A stretch of DNA of 64,000 bases from JAWRCU01 sp033542235 (GTDB lineage: Bacteria > Pseudomonadota > Alphaproteobacteria > Rhizobiales > Rhizobiaceae). Under the pieces are notes generated by a model, which made no database searches, had not been told where the DNA came from, and was given only the letters and a program-made list of their open reading frames with translations. Below, one piece after another: positions 8,906-17,723 of the stretch (the stretch's first letter is position 1; the number at the start of each line of letters is the position of its first letter). The position numbers were made by a program, and so were the translations under genes. The stretch covers positions 62,001-126,000 of the forward strand of contig NZ_JAWRCU010000005.1 in NCBI RefSeq assembly GCF_033542235.1, written 5' to 3'.

Positions 8906-9373
8906 ATGCTACGGACTACACTGGCATTTGCTGCGTTGGCAGCCGCGGTCGCCTTGGCTGGCTGCACCACGGCACCGGTCGACGGCACTAAGACGACGGC
9001 GATCACGCCGCCGTCCACCGACATCAGTGCCGCCGATCTGAACGAGGGCAAGCAGCAGTTCCGCGCCGCCAATTATGGACTTGCCGAGATGCATTTCCGC
9101 AAAGCGGTCGAGCTTCGAGCCGATAATGCCGAAGCCTGGATGGGGCTTGCAGCCTCCTATGACCAGCTCGGCCGCTTCGACTTCGCCGACCGTGCCTACG
9201 ACCAGCTCCTCAAATTGACCGGGCGCGTGCCGCAGGTCGTCAACAACATCGGCTATTCGCAATACCTGCGCGGCAACAGGACGAAGGCCAGGGAGCTGCT
9301 GCTCGAAGCCAGGGCAGGCATGGCCGATAAGACTGTGGTCGACGCCAACCTGGCGCTGCTCAGCAAGGGGTAA
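8906..9373 (+). CDS. tadD: TPR lipoprotein TadD
   Basis: A 155-residue lipoprotein (lipobox LAGC, Cys at about residue 20) followed by tetratricopeptide-like repeats, including LAEMHFRKAVELRADNAEAW and a second unit with YDQLGRFDFADRAYDQLL. TadD acts as an outer-membrane-associated pilotin or assembly factor for the secretin. The 130-base gap after the GGDEF gene may hold its own promoter. It is shorter than some TadD proteins but complete. Confidence 0.85.
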   Translation: MLRTTLAFAALAAAVALAGCTTAPVDGTKTTAITPPSTDISAADLNEGKQQFRAANYGLAEMHFRKAVELRADNAEAWMGLAASYDQLGRFDFADRAYDQLLKLTGRVPQVVNNIGYSQYLRGNRTKARELLLEARAGMADKTVVDANLALLSKG

Positions 9374-9400
9374 GCAAAACCGGCTCCGCTTGCCTCGTCA

Positions 9401-9718
9401 CTATGCGGCGGAAACTGGTGTCTCGTCCCGATCAGCCAACAATTTGATCGAGACCGTAAGCCCCAGCGCTCGGACAACCTTCAGAACCGTGGCGAACTCG
9501 GGGTTCCCCTCTTTACTCAAAGCACGATAGAGACTTTCCCTAGAGACTCCCGCCTTCTTTGAGATTTCGGTCATGCCACGAGCCTTGGCCACATCGCCGA
9601 GCACTGCTGCTATGAGCTTGGGATCGCCGTCTTCGAACGCTGCCTCAAGATAAGCAGCGATCGCTTCATCGCTGTCCAGATGCTCTGAAGGGTCCCAACG
9701 TGTCGTCTCGAGAACCAT
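9401..9718 (-). CDS. Antitoxin of a RelE/ParE-type module (addiction-module antidote family)
   Basis: A 105-residue DNA-binding antitoxin with a C-terminal helix-turn-helix (TEISKKAGVSRESLYRALSKEG) and VLKVVRALGLTVSIK, typical of the HigA-like 'putative addiction module antidote' family. I prefer the ATG at 9718; a TTG at 9730 lies upstream within the toxin gene. The toxin gene comes first on the minus strand and ends at 9721, so the two are tightly coupled (toxin-antitoxin order). It would neutralise the toxin and repress the pair. Confidence 0.88.
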   Translation of the reverse strand: MVLETTRWDPSEHLDSDEAIAAYLEAAFEDGDPKLIAAVLGDVAKARGMTEISKKAGVSRESLYRALSKEGNPEFATVLKVVRALGLTVSIKLLADRDETPVSAA

Positions 9719-9720
9719 CT

Positions 9721-10014
9721 CTATTTCCAATCTGCAGCAAGCTTCTTCGCTGAGGCGATGTCGCGATCCTGAGTCCGCTTGTCTCCACCTGCGAGCAGTA
9801 TGACCACCGAGCTTCCACGCCTCAGAAAATAGACACGATAGCCGGGACCATAGTCGATACGAAGCTCGGCAACACCATCCCCAACTGGTCTGACGTCACC
9901 GAAGTTGCCCAATGACAAACGTCTGATGCGGACATCGATTCGCGCCCTTGCGTTCCGGTCCGCCAATTTGGCGAACCAGTTTGCATAGGTCGGAGTTTCC
10001 CTGACCTCGATCAT
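9721..10014 (-). CDS. RelE/ParE-family toxin
   Basis: A 97-residue small basic protein of the RelE/ParE fold (HigB-like killer subfamily). Supporting signs are the core ADRNARARIDVRIRRLSLGNFGD, the GPGYRVYFLRRG strand pair and the end GDKRTQDRDI.A.KLA. Members of this group are usually mRNA-cleaving ribonucleases, but ParE-like gyrase action cannot be excluded. It is the first gene of the pair. An imperfect palindrome directly upstream of its start is a likely autoregulatory operator. Confidence 0.88.
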   Translation of the reverse strand: MIEVRETPTYANWFAKLADRNARARIDVRIRRLSLGNFGDVRPVGDGVAELRIDYGPGYRVYFLRRGSSVVILLAGGDKRTQDRDIASAKKLAADWK

Positions 10015-10017
10015 AAA

Positions 10018-10035
10018 TGTAGCCTATAAGCGACA
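10018..10035. promoter_or_regulatory. Imperfect palindrome upstream of the toxin gene
   Basis: TGTAGC-ctataa-GCGACA, a 6-base inverted repeat with one mismatch and an AT-rich spacer, lies 3 bases upstream of the toxin ATG. Its position fits an operator for the antitoxin or antitoxin-toxin complex. It also occupies most of the 26-base gap to the gcvP stop. Confidence 0.4.
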
Positions 10036-10040
10036 TTCTT

Positions 10041-12842
10041 TCAACTCGCTAGCGCTTCGATTGGCGGGCATGAGCAGACGAGGTTGCGGTCGCCGGCGAC
10101 GTTGTCGACGCGCGAGACCGGCGGCCAGTACTTGGCCTGGCTATCGGTGTCGCCGGCCGGGTAGGCAGCCTCCAGGCGCGAATAGGGATGCTTCCACTCA
10201 TCCGCGAGCGTCTCCGCGGCCGTGTGAGGCGCGTTGACCAGCGGATTGTCGTCGCGCGGCCATTCGCCCTTTGCGACGCGCTCCGCCTCGTTGGCAATCG
10301 AGATCATCGCCTCGCAGAAGCGGTCGAGCTCGCGCTTCGGTTCGGACTCGGTCGGCTCGACCATCAGCGTACCGGCGACCGGCCACGACATGGTCGGCGC
10401 GTGGAAGCCGTAATCGATCAACCGCTTGGCGACATCCTCCACGCTGATGCCCGCCGTCTCCTTCAGGAAACGCGTGTCGATGATGCATTCATGCGCCACG
10501 CGTCCGTTGCGGCCCTTGTAGAGCACCGGGAAGTGCTTCTCGAGCCGCGCCGCGATGTAGTTGGCGTTGAGGATTGCCGTCTCGGTCGCCTGCTTCAGGC
10601 CAGCTGCACCCATCATGCGGATGTACATCCAGGTGATCGGCAGGATCGATGCGCTGCCGAACTGTGCCGCTGCGACGGCATGTCCCGAACCTTCCGCTAC
10701 ATGACCGGGCAGGAACGGCCTGAGGTGCTCCTTCACGCCGATCGGTCCGACGCCGGGGCCGCCGCCGCCATGTGGGATACAGAACGTCTTGTGCAGGTTC
10801 ATGTGGCAGACATCGGCCCCTATGTCGCCGGGCCGCGCCAGTCCGACCAGCGCGTTGAGGTTGGCGCCGTCGAGATAGACCTGCCCGCCATGCTCATGCA
10901 CGAGCGAGCAGATCTCGCGTGCGCCCTCTTCGAACACGCCATGCGTCGACGGGTAGGTGATCATCAGCGCGGCAAGATTGGCGGCGTGTTCGGCCGCCTT
11001 CGCCTTGAGATCGGCCTCGTCGATGTCGCCCGCTTCCGTGCATGCGACGACGACCACGCGCATGCCCGCCATCGAGGCGCTCGCCGGATTGGTGCCATGC
11101 GCGGAAGAGGGGATCAGGCAGACGTTACGATGTGCCTCGCCACGGGCGGCATGGTAGCGCCTGATTGCCAGCAGCCCGGCATATTCGCCCTGGCTGCCGG
11201 CATTGGGCTGCAGCGAGACGGCATCGAAACCGGTGATCTCAGCGAGCCAGCGTTCCAATTCGTCGGTCATTGCCTTGTAGCCGGTGGCATGCGCGGCAGG
11301 TGCAAGCGGATGCATGTTGGCCACATCAGGCCAGCTCACCGGCATCATCTCGGCCGCGGCGTTGAGCTTCATCGTGCAGGAGCCAAGCGGGATCATGGCG
11401 CGATCGAGCGCCAGGTCCTTGTCCGCCAGACGTCGCAGAAAGCGCATCATCTCCGTCTCGGAGCGGTTTTCGTGGAAAACGGGCTGGGTCAGGAAATTCT
11501 TGCCGCGCGGCTTGCCGGGCAAGGCGGCCGGCGCTTCTGCCGGAACTGTTGCGCCGAAGAGCCCCGCGATCGCCTGGAGGTCGACCTCGGTCGAAGTCTC
11601 GTCGAAATTGATTGCGATGCGATCCGCGTCGATGACGCGAAGCAGACGTCCGACTTTTTCGGCATCTCCGGCAATCGACTTCGCCTGGCCTTTTATTTCG
11701 ACGGTCACCGCATCGAAAAACTCGGCCCCGGCGACGGTCAGGCCCTTTGACGTCAGCGCAGCGGCAAAACGCGATGCGAAACCATGGACATTTGTGGCAA
11801 TCGCCTGCAGGCCCTCGGGGCCGTGCCAGATCGCATAGGCTGTCGCCATGTTGGCGAGCAGAGCCTGCGCAGTGCAGATGTTCGAGGTCGCCTTGTCGCG
11901 GCGGATATGCTGCTCGCGCGTCTGCAGGGCAAGCCGGTAACCAGGCCGGCCTTTGGCGTCGACCGACTGGCCGACGAGCCGCCCGGGCATCAACCGTGTC
12001 AGCCTGTCGGCCACCGCGCAGTAGGCTGCGTGCGGTCCCCCAAAACCCATCGGCACGCCGAAGCGCTGCATCGAGCCGACGGCAATGTCGGCGCCGAGCT
12101 TCGCCGGCGGCTCGGTGAGCACAAGCGCCAGCGGGTCGGCGACGAAGATGACCAGCGCGCCCAGCGCTTTGGCCTGTTCGATCGCCGCGTGATGATCGCG
12201 ATAGACCCCGACTGTATCCGGCCAAGGTACGATCAGCGCCGCCACACTCTCATCGAGCGTGCCCTCGTCGACGACGATGCCGAGCGGTTCGGCACGCGTC
12301 TCGACCACGTCGCGGATCTGGTCGTGCAGGGCGCCGGCGAGCACGACGCGGTTGCGCTTCTCGCGATGATGCCTGAAGGCGATTCCAACGGCTTCGGCCA
12401 CTGCCGTAGCCTCGTCGAGAAGCGAGGCCGAGGCGACGGGCAAGCCAGTCAGCTCTGCGACCAGCGTCTGGAAGTGGAACAGCATTTCCAGCCGCCCCTG
12501 GCTTATCTCTGACTGATAGGGCGTGTAGGCCGTATACCAGGCCGGGTTCTCGAAAAGGTTGCGCTGGGTTACGGGCGGTACAATCGTGCCGTGGTAGCCG
12601 GCCCCGATGAAGCTTTTCAGCGCCTTGTTCGCCGCCATCTTCGCGGAAAGCTCCTGGAGCGCCTCGGCCTCGCTGGCCGGCGCGGGCAAATCGAGCGGAC
12701 GATCGAGCCGGATCGACTTCGGTACGGCCTGGGCGATCAGCGTCTCGACTGAAGGAACGCCGAGCGTGGCGAGCATGGCCCGCCTTTCGGCGACATTCGG
12801 ACCGATATGGCGCTCCGCGAAGGCAGTGATGGGATTGCTCAT
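10041..12842 (-). CDS. gcvP: Glycine dehydrogenase (decarboxylating), P-protein
   Basis: A 933-residue PLP enzyme of the glycine cleavage system. It decarboxylates glycine and passes the aminomethyl group to the lipoyl arm of GcvH. It is the single-chain form: an N-terminal half beginning with AFAERHIGPN and a C-terminal half carrying the PLP lysine in NLHKTF (Lys685) followed by the IPHGGGGPGVGPIG loop. Length and motifs match intact GcvP. It is third in gcvT-gcvH-gcvP, 16 bases after gcvH, and presumably under the glycine riboswitch ahead of gcvT. Confidence 0.97.
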   Translation of the reverse strand: MSNPITAFAERHIGPNVAERRAMLATLGVPSVETLIAQAVPKSIRLDRPLDLPAPASEAEALQELSAKMAANKALKSFIGAGYHGTIVPPVTQRNLFENPAWYTAYTPYQSEISQGRLEMLFHFQTLVAELTGLPVASASLLDEATAVAEAVGIAFRHHREKRNRVVLAGALHDQIRDVVETRAEPLGIVVDEGTLDESVAALIVPWPDTVGVYRDHHAAIEQAKALGALVIFVADPLALVLTEPPAKLGADIAVGSMQRFGVPMGFGGPHAAYCAVADRLTRLMPGRLVGQSVDAKGRPGYRLALQTREQHIRRDKATSNICTAQALLANMATAYAIWHGPEGLQAIATNVHGFASRFAAALTSKGLTVAGAEFFDAVTVEIKGQAKSIAGDAEKVGRLLRVIDADRIAINFDETSTEVDLQAIAGLFGATVPAEAPAALPGKPRGKNFLTQPVFHENRSETEMMRFLRRLADKDLALDRAMIPLGSCTMKLNAAAEMMPVSWPDVANMHPLAPAAHATGYKAMTDELERWLAEITGFDAVSLQPNAGSQGEYAGLLAIRRYHAARGEAHRNVCLIPSSAHGTNPASASMAGMRVVVVACTEAGDIDEADLKAKAAEHAANLAALMITYPSTHGVFEEGAREICSLVHEHGGQVYLDGANLNALVGLARPGDIGADVCHMNLHKTFCIPHGGGGPGVGPIGVKEHLRPFLPGHVAEGSGHAVAAAQFGSASILPITWMYIRMMGAAGLKQATETAILNANYIAARLEKHFPVLYKGRNGRVAHECIIDTRFLKETAGISVEDVAKRLIDYGFHAPTMSWPVAGTLMVEPTESEPKRELDRFCEAMISIANEAERVAKGEWPRDDNPLVNAPHTAAETLADEWKHPYSRLEAAYPAGDTDSQAKYWPPVSRVDNVAGDRNLVCSCPPIEALAS

Positions 12843-12858
12843 TTTCGTTCCTCGATCT

Positions 12859-13227
12859 TCAATCGATCAGCGCGTTGTAACCTGGCTCGTCGAGCAGGTC
12901 GGAAAGCTGGGCTTGGTCTGCGAGCCTCATCTTCCAGAGCCAGCCGTCGCCGGTGGGCGCCGAATTGACGAGTGCGGGTTCGGACGAAAGGGCGGAATTC
13001 ACGTCGGTGATTTCGCCGTCCACGGGTGCATAGACATCGGATGCCGCCTTGACGGATTCAACTACGACGGCCGCATCGCCCTTTTTCAGCACACGTCCGA
13101 CCTCAGGCAGCTCGACGAAGACGAGGTCGCCCAGCTGTTCCTGCGCGTAGCCGGTGATGCCGACGGTGGCCACGCCGCCCTCGACGCGGATCCATTCGTG
13201 GTCTTCGGTAAAATAGGTCGTCGCCAT
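12859..13227 (-). CDS. gcvH: Glycine cleavage system H-protein
   Basis: A 122-residue lipoyl carrier that shuttles the aminomethyl group between GcvP and GcvT and is reoxidised by lipoamide dehydrogenase. The lipoylation site is Lys60 in ESVKAASD, with the flanking DLVFVELPEVG strand. The start is MATTYFTEDHEW at 13227, supported by an AAGGA ribosome site; the longer frame overlapping gcvT is not used. It begins 4 bases after the gcvT stop. Confidence 0.97.
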   Translation of the reverse strand: MATTYFTEDHEWIRVEGGVATVGITGYAQEQLGDLVFVELPEVGRVLKKGDAAVVVESVKAASDVYAPVDGEITDVNSALSSEPALVNSAPTGDGWLWKMRLADQAQLSDLLDEPGYNALID

Positions 13228-13231
13228 GAGA

Positions 13232-14332
13232 TCATCCTTTTCGATAGCGATGCGGCGTGAAGGGAAGGGGATGGACGTCCACTGAAATGCGCGTACCGCG
13301 CACCTCGGCAAAAATGCGGGTTCCGGGCTGGGCGAGGGCGGTTGCCACATAGCCCATGGCGACCGGATGCTGGACCGAAGGGCCGAAGCCGCCGGAAGTG
13401 ACGCGGCCGACTTGCTTGCCAGCACCGTCGATTAGCATTGCGCCAGCCCGCACCGGCTGACGGCCGTCGGGCTTCAACCCGACGCGCTTCTCGGAGGGCC
13501 CAGCGGCGACCAGCGACTTCAGCGCCTCAGCGCCGATGAAACGCCCCGCCTCGCGCACCGGCTTCGCGATCGCCCACATCAGCCCGGCGGAAACCGGGTC
13601 GATCTCCGGCGTGATGTCCTGTCCGTGCAGGCAAAGCCCGGCTTCGAGCCGCAGGCTATCGCGGGCGGCGAGCCCCACCCAGATGACGCAGTCATCCTCA
13701 AGAAGCCGGTTGACCAGTGCCTGTGCGTCACTTTCCGGCAGGCCGATTTCGAAGCCGTCCTCGCCGGTATAGCCTGAGCGGCTCATGAACCAGCCGGGCT
13801 TCGGCTCCACTCCAGTCATGAAGGTCAGGGCTTCGGTATCGATGCCGACCCGAGAGAGCGCCTCGGCGGCTTGCGGGCCCTGGATGGCCAGGAAGACGCG
13901 GTCGAGCGGCTCGACCTTGCCATCGAAATCGGCAGCGAGTTCCCTGAGCTGCGCCTCGTCGCTCGCGGCGTTGCCGGCATTCGCCACCACCATGAAACGC
14001 TCGGGCGCCAGCCTGGTCACGATCAGGTCATCGATGATGCCGGCCTTGTCGTTGAGGAGGAAAGTGTATTTTGACTGCGAAGCCGCGAGTCCTGCCGCAT
14101 CCAGGGGGCAAGCCTTTGCCAGCAGGTCCGCTGCTCCGGGACCGGACACTTCGAACAACTGCATATGCGAAATGTCGAACAGCCCAACATGCTCGCGCGT
14201 ATGCTGGTGTTCCCGCATGACCCCTGCCGGATACTGGATAGGCATCGACCAGCCGGCGAACGGTCCAAAACGGGCGCTCGCTGCAATATGCAAGTCTTCG
14301 AGGGGCAGCCTTTTCAAATCCGAGGCGGTCAT
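13232..14332 (-). CDS. gcvT: Aminomethyltransferase, glycine cleavage T-protein
   Basis: A 366-residue tetrahydrofolate-dependent enzyme that releases ammonia and forms 5,10-methylene-THF from the loaded H-protein. The N-terminal folate-binding GCV_T domain includes FAGWSMPIQYP, HVGLFDISHM and SRSGYTGEDGFEI; the C-terminal barrel includes RVTSGGFGPSVQ. It is the first gene of the gcvTHP operon, directly downstream of a tandem glycine riboswitch. Confidence 0.96.
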   Translation of the reverse strand: MTASDLKRLPLEDLHIAASARFGPFAGWSMPIQYPAGVMREHQHTREHVGLFDISHMQLFEVSGPGAADLLAKACPLDAAGLAASQSKYTFLLNDKAGIIDDLIVTRLAPERFMVVANAGNAASDEAQLRELAADFDGKVEPLDRVFLAIQGPQAAEALSRVGIDTEALTFMTGVEPKPGWFMSRSGYTGEDGFEIGLPESDAQALVNRLLEDDCVIWVGLAARDSLRLEAGLCLHGQDITPEIDPVSAGLMWAIAKPVREAGRFIGAEALKSLVAAGPSEKRVGLKPDGRQPVRAGAMLIDGAGKQVGRVTSGGFGPSVQHPVAMGYVATALAQPGTRIFAEVRGTRISVDVHPLPFTPHRYRKG

Positions 14333-14380
14333 TGCTTCTCCAGAGGCGCACGTTCTCGACCGCTCTTCGCGGCCAGCTCG

Positions 14381-14570
14381 CGCCCCTCTGTCTGAAGCCT
14401 GAGAGACTCGCGCAACTGGAACCCTGTCAGCTGCGCTTACACCTTCGGCGCGGGAATTCTTCCCGACTTTCCAGAGTGCTTTCCGTCTACGGTTCTTTTG
14501 CCTGAGAGATTTCGGGCGATTTCCCCTTCGGCGGCAGCAACGCTGCTCTCTCCCGCAAACGGACGGAGCC
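14381..14570 (-). promoter_or_regulatory. Tandem glycine riboswitch of gcvTHP
   Basis: Read on the minus strand, two copies of the glycine aptamer follow each other. The first starts near 14568 with GCGGGAGAGAGC, has GCCGAAGGGG, then CTCTCAGGCAAAAGAACCG (about 14492-14510) and ends with ACTCTGGA (14470-14477). The second runs through GCCGAAGGTG, CAGGGTTCC and a second CTCTCAGGC, ending in CAGACAGAGGGG near 14383. Paired aptamers before gcvT are the classic glycine-sensing arrangement, usually turning expression on at high glycine. About 50 bases separate it from the gcvT ATG. Confidence 0.92.
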
Positions 14571-14632
14571 GGAGCCCCAAGCGAGTCGGAGGCTACCCGA
14601 AGCCGGTGGCTTTGTCACCACCCACTCCCGGG

Positions 14633-15424
14633 CTAGATCCCGCCGAACCAGTCGTAGCCCCGGTCCTCCCAATAGCCGCCCTTGCCGAGGCCCATAGTGG
14701 TAAAGCTGTCGACGACTTCGATTTTCTGGAGGTATTTCGGCATCTTGTAGCCTAGCTGCCTTTCGACACGCACCCGCAGCGGCGCGCCGTTCTCGACAGG
14801 CAATGGTTTGCCGTTCAGCCCGTAGGCCAAGATCGTCTGCGGATGGTAGGCGTCGATCAGGTCGATCGAGCCGTAATATTTGATGTCGCCTGACAGGCTG
14901 CGCTCCATCGTGTCGAGGCAGTGAAAGACGACGTACCGCGCCTCGGGCTTCACCTTGGCTTCGTCGAGCACCAGCGACAGTGGTGTGCCTGTCCATTTGG
15001 CGATGCAGCTCCAGCCCTCGACGCAATCATGGCGGGTGATCTGGGTCCGGCTCGGCATGGCGATCAGCTGTTCGCGCGTGAGCGACAGCGGCTTCTCAAC
15101 CGACCCTGTGACTTCCAGCCGCCAGTCGGCGAAATTCTTCGAGAGCAGGCCTTGATAGTAGTCGTCGTCCGGCGCCGTCGAGCCGTTCGGGCGCTGCGGT
15201 TGGCGGATGTCGGCCTCCGTGAATTCCTGCGCCATCGTGTGGCCGCCGCCGAGCAGCCGCTGGACCCGATAGGTGAGATTATTGGCGCTCTCGATGACGT
15301 GACGCAGTCCACTATCTGGGTCGCCCACACTGTCGAACGCATCGCAGCCGGACAGGACAAGACCCGATCCGCCGATGGTGGCGGAAGTGATGAATGCGCG
15401 GCGGTTAATCCGGAACTTGGACAT
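14633..15424 (-). CDS. Tat-exported molybdopterin oxidoreductase (sulfite-oxidase fold, MsrP/YedY-like)
   Basis: A 263-residue periplasmic molybdenum enzyme. The N-terminus has a twin-arginine signal (NRRAFITSATIGG) and a possible lipobox LSGC. The molybdopterin domain includes the cofactor-ligand Cys in RHDCVEGWSC, then WTGTPL and the C-terminal GYKMPKYLQKIE and GYWEDRGYDWFGG. The start is the ATG at 15424, two bases after the cytochrome b gene; the long upstream frame is only a shadow through that gene. The substrate is unknown. Members include methionine-sulfoxide reductase MsrP, but its usual partner MsrQ is replaced here by a different cytochrome b. Confidence 0.9.
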   Translation of the reverse strand: MSKFRINRRAFITSATIGGSGLVLSGCDAFDSVGDPDSGLRHVIESANNLTYRVQRLLGGGHTMAQEFTEADIRQPQRPNGSTAPDDDYYQGLLSKNFADWRLEVTGSVEKPLSLTREQLIAMPSRTQITRHDCVEGWSCIAKWTGTPLSLVLDEAKVKPEARYVVFHCLDTMERSLSGDIKYYGSIDLIDAYHPQTILAYGLNGKPLPVENGAPLRVRVERQLGYKMPKYLQKIEVVDSFTTMGLGKGGYWEDRGYDWFGGI

Positions 15425-15426
15425 TG

Positions 15427-16290
15427 TCAGGCCCTCGGTTCCTCGGCGGCTCGGTCCGACGACGGATCTGTCCGATACCAGCCGGTGACGATCGAGCGCA
15501 GCTCGTTGATGGGACCGGCGGCGAGCACCATCACGATATGCACCACGAAGAACAGCACGAGCAGCGCCATGACTGTAAAATGAATGGTGCGCGCCGTCTG
15601 GCGTCCGCCGAAGGCCTCGGGAAGGAAGGGCAGCAGCGCGTCGGCGCTCGGTGACATGGACAGCCCGGTCAGGATCATCAGCGGAAAAAAGATGAAGAGC
15701 ACGATCGCATAGGTAAGCTTCTGCAGCGTGTTGTAGTCGCGCATGTGATGGAACCTCAGCCGCGCATGATTGGCGATGTCGCGCGGCAGACGCCTGATGT
15801 CGGCAACGGTGGGGACCAGTTCGCGAAGGTGCCCGTTGATCGCGCTGGCGACGAGCCAGACGAGCAAGGTTCCGACCAGGATCCAGGCAAAGAAGAAATG
15901 GATCACGCGCCCTGTCGCGAGATCGTAATATGAAGGGATCGTTGCCCAGCGCGGGAAGGCGACATAGTTCGGCTGCTCCGCTGGGCCAGACATGCCCAGC
16001 ACGCCGCTCGTGTCGAATTTCCTGCCCAGAATATCGGTGTAACCGCGCGGCCCGGCATTGGTGTTTTCGGCACCGATCGCGAGCACGTGGTTCTGGAACT
16101 GGAAGCCGGACTGGTCGCCGATGTAGAGCGCCGGATGGGCGTTGAATATCTGCAACCCGGAGAGCAGCAGAAAGAACAGGCTCACCGCCCAGATCCAGTG
16201 AGTGATGCGCGTCCAGGCGTACTGCCTGTAGACGAGCGTTCCGCATGAGGCGCCCGTATCGGGCGCCGCTTCTGCCGATCTCGCATCCAT
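15427..16290 (-). CDS. Cytochrome b561-type membrane subunit, partner of the molybdoenzyme
   Basis: A 287-residue integral membrane protein with about five hydrophobic segments. It begins with RITHWIWAVSLFFLLLSG, whose His is a likely haem ligand, and later has RFHHMRDYN and HFTVMALLVLFFVVHI. The fold matches the cytochrome b561/Ni-hydrogenase b-type family that exchanges electrons with quinones. Encoded two bases upstream of the exported molybdoenzyme, it probably links that enzyme to the quinone pool. I prefer MDARSAE at 16290; an ATG at 16311 adds 7 residues. Confidence 0.88.
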   Translation of the reverse strand: MDARSAEAAPDTGASCGTLVYRQYAWTRITHWIWAVSLFFLLLSGLQIFNAHPALYIGDQSGFQFQNHVLAIGAENTNAGPRGYTDILGRKFDTSGVLGMSGPAEQPNYVAFPRWATIPSYYDLATGRVIHFFFAWILVGTLLVWLVASAINGHLRELVPTVADIRRLPRDIANHARLRFHHMRDYNTLQKLTYAIVLFIFFPLMILTGLSMSPSADALLPFLPEAFGGRQTARTIHFTVMALLVLFFVVHIVMVLAAGPINELRSIVTGWYRTDPSSDRAAEEPRA

Positions 16291-16415
16291 CGCCACACCC
16301 TCTGTTTCCACTGAGCTTTGCGCGCCAGCTGCACTTCCTCAGTTTACGCAGAGCCACGAGAGTTCGTTACACCCGGTTGCTTGACGATCGCGTGATTTCG
16401 ACGCGAGCTCCTGGC

Positions 16416-17081
16416 TCAGGATGGCCCCAGCGATACCGCGACGTTCACTGCGGCTGCGACAAGCACCGTGTTGAACATAAACGATATGACGGCATGCAGG
16501 AGGTTAACCCTGCGCATTGCGGTCGTTGTGATCTGGACGTCTGAGGTCTGGGCGGTCATCCCGATAACGAAGGAGAAGTAGAGAAAATCGAAGCCCTCTG
16601 GCTCTTCCGTGCCCGGGAATTCGAGCCCGCCACGAGGTTCGTTCTTGCTGGATCCCCGACCGTCGGTGCCAACGTTTGGCTGCCAATAGCGGTGCGCGTA
16701 ATGGATTGCAGCCATCGTATGGATGGTGAGCCAGCCCAACGCCACTGAAGCGAGCGACAGGCTGACGGTCAGGATATCGTGCTTGTCGTGGCTGTTGATC
16801 ACGATGAATAGCGAGATGACGGCAACTATGACTGCACCAAACGTGACGGCGAGGATCGCCCAGGCCGGCTCGTCGGTGCGGGCGGCGTGTTTCTTCAGGA
16901 AGGCAGCACTGAGCCGCGTAATCTTAATGCCGGTCAGCACCAGGTAGACCAGGAAGAAGATATTCGCAGTGGCCTCGATCGCCAATTTCGGCCGCAGCCA
17001 CAATGCGATCGGCGCGGTTGCGAGCGCGCACAGCACTGCGATGTAGAAGGGAGCGTGGCGCTTGTGGCGAGAGAGATTCAT
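16416..17081 (-). CDS. DUF1345 family membrane protein
   Basis: A 221-residue protein with about five membrane segments and the C-terminal block GFDFLYFSFVIGMTAQTSDV that typifies DUF1345. The function of the family is unknown. Its ATG overlaps the stop of the upstream YaiI-like gene (ATGA), so the two are probably translated together. No catalytic motif is visible. Confidence 0.85.
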   Translation of the reverse strand: MNLSRHKRHAPFYIAVLCALATAPIALWLRPKLAIEATANIFFLVYLVLTGIKITRLSAAFLKKHAARTDEPAWAILAVTFGAVIVAVISLFIVINSHDKHDILTVSLSLASVALGWLTIHTMAAIHYAHRYWQPNVGTDGRGSSKNEPRGGLEFPGTEEPEGFDFLYFSFVIGMTAQTSDVQITTTAMRRVNLLHAVISFMFNTVLVAAAVNVAVSLGPS

Positions 17082-17572
17082 GAGAGTTCGGTGCGATCGC
17101 TTCCAGGGTCGAGCCTGCTGGCCCGGATCGCCTTTCTTGCCATCATATCCAGCGCACCGAGGAACCTCGAACGGTCGGCACGAGCGAAACTCGCATTGTA
17201 GCCCTTGCTTTCGCCCGTTTCACGCAAATGTTGCTTGAGGTCACGCATTGCAACAGCCATCCCGATCGTCTCTTCGGTGAATGGCCGCCCGGTCGGTCCG
17301 AGCACATGCGCGGCGAGCGTGACCGCTCTGGCCGCGAGCGGTATGTCAGCCGTGACGATGATATCGTTCGCTTTCGCATTCTCGACGATCCAGTCGTCCG
17401 CGGCGTCGGCGCCTTTCGAGACCACGACGTTGCGGATCATGGGATCGCGGGAAGGGCGCAGCCCGCCATTCGAGACGAAGGTGACGGTGAGACCCAGCCG
17501 CTCCGCCACTTTGACCACCTCGTCCTTCACCGGGCAGGCATCGGCATCGACATAAATGCTGGGCAAAGTCAT
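17078..17572 (-). CDS. YaiI/YqxD family (DUF188) protein
   Basis: A 164-residue conserved protein starting IYVDADACPVKDEV and containing GADAADDWIVENA, DIIVTADIPLAARA and GRPFTEETIG, all hallmarks of the YaiI/YqxD family. The PIN-like pattern of acidic residues suggests a nuclease fold, but no activity is established. It overlaps the DUF1345 gene by 4 bases. Confidence 0.93.
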   Translation of the reverse strand: MTLPSIYVDADACPVKDEVVKVAERLGLTVTFVSNGGLRPSRDPMIRNVVVSKGADAADDWIVENAKANDIIVTADIPLAARAVTLAAHVLGPTGRPFTEETIGMAVAMRDLKQHLRETGESKGYNASFARADRSRFLGALDMMARKAIRASRLDPGSDRTELS

Positions 17573-17723
17573 CTTTGGGGCAAATGGTCAGGAGCGACGT
17601 TTGCACGCCAGCCGGGCGCCGCCTCTCGGTCTGGCGCTGCCGACCTTGCCGGCAAGGGCGCCATGCCACCGTTGGTGCACGGCTGAATGCGCCGGGCGCA
17701 GGCGTGCTTCGACACCGCAGCTA

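Noticed and set aside
10188..11750. 520-codon plus-strand frame opposite gcvP
   Set aside because: It is a shadow of a well-supported glycine dehydrogenase.
14633..16357. Apparent 574-residue protein covering both molybdoenzyme and cytochrome b
   Set aside because: The upstream part is an out-of-frame reading of the cytochrome b gene. The Tat signal marks the true start at 15424.
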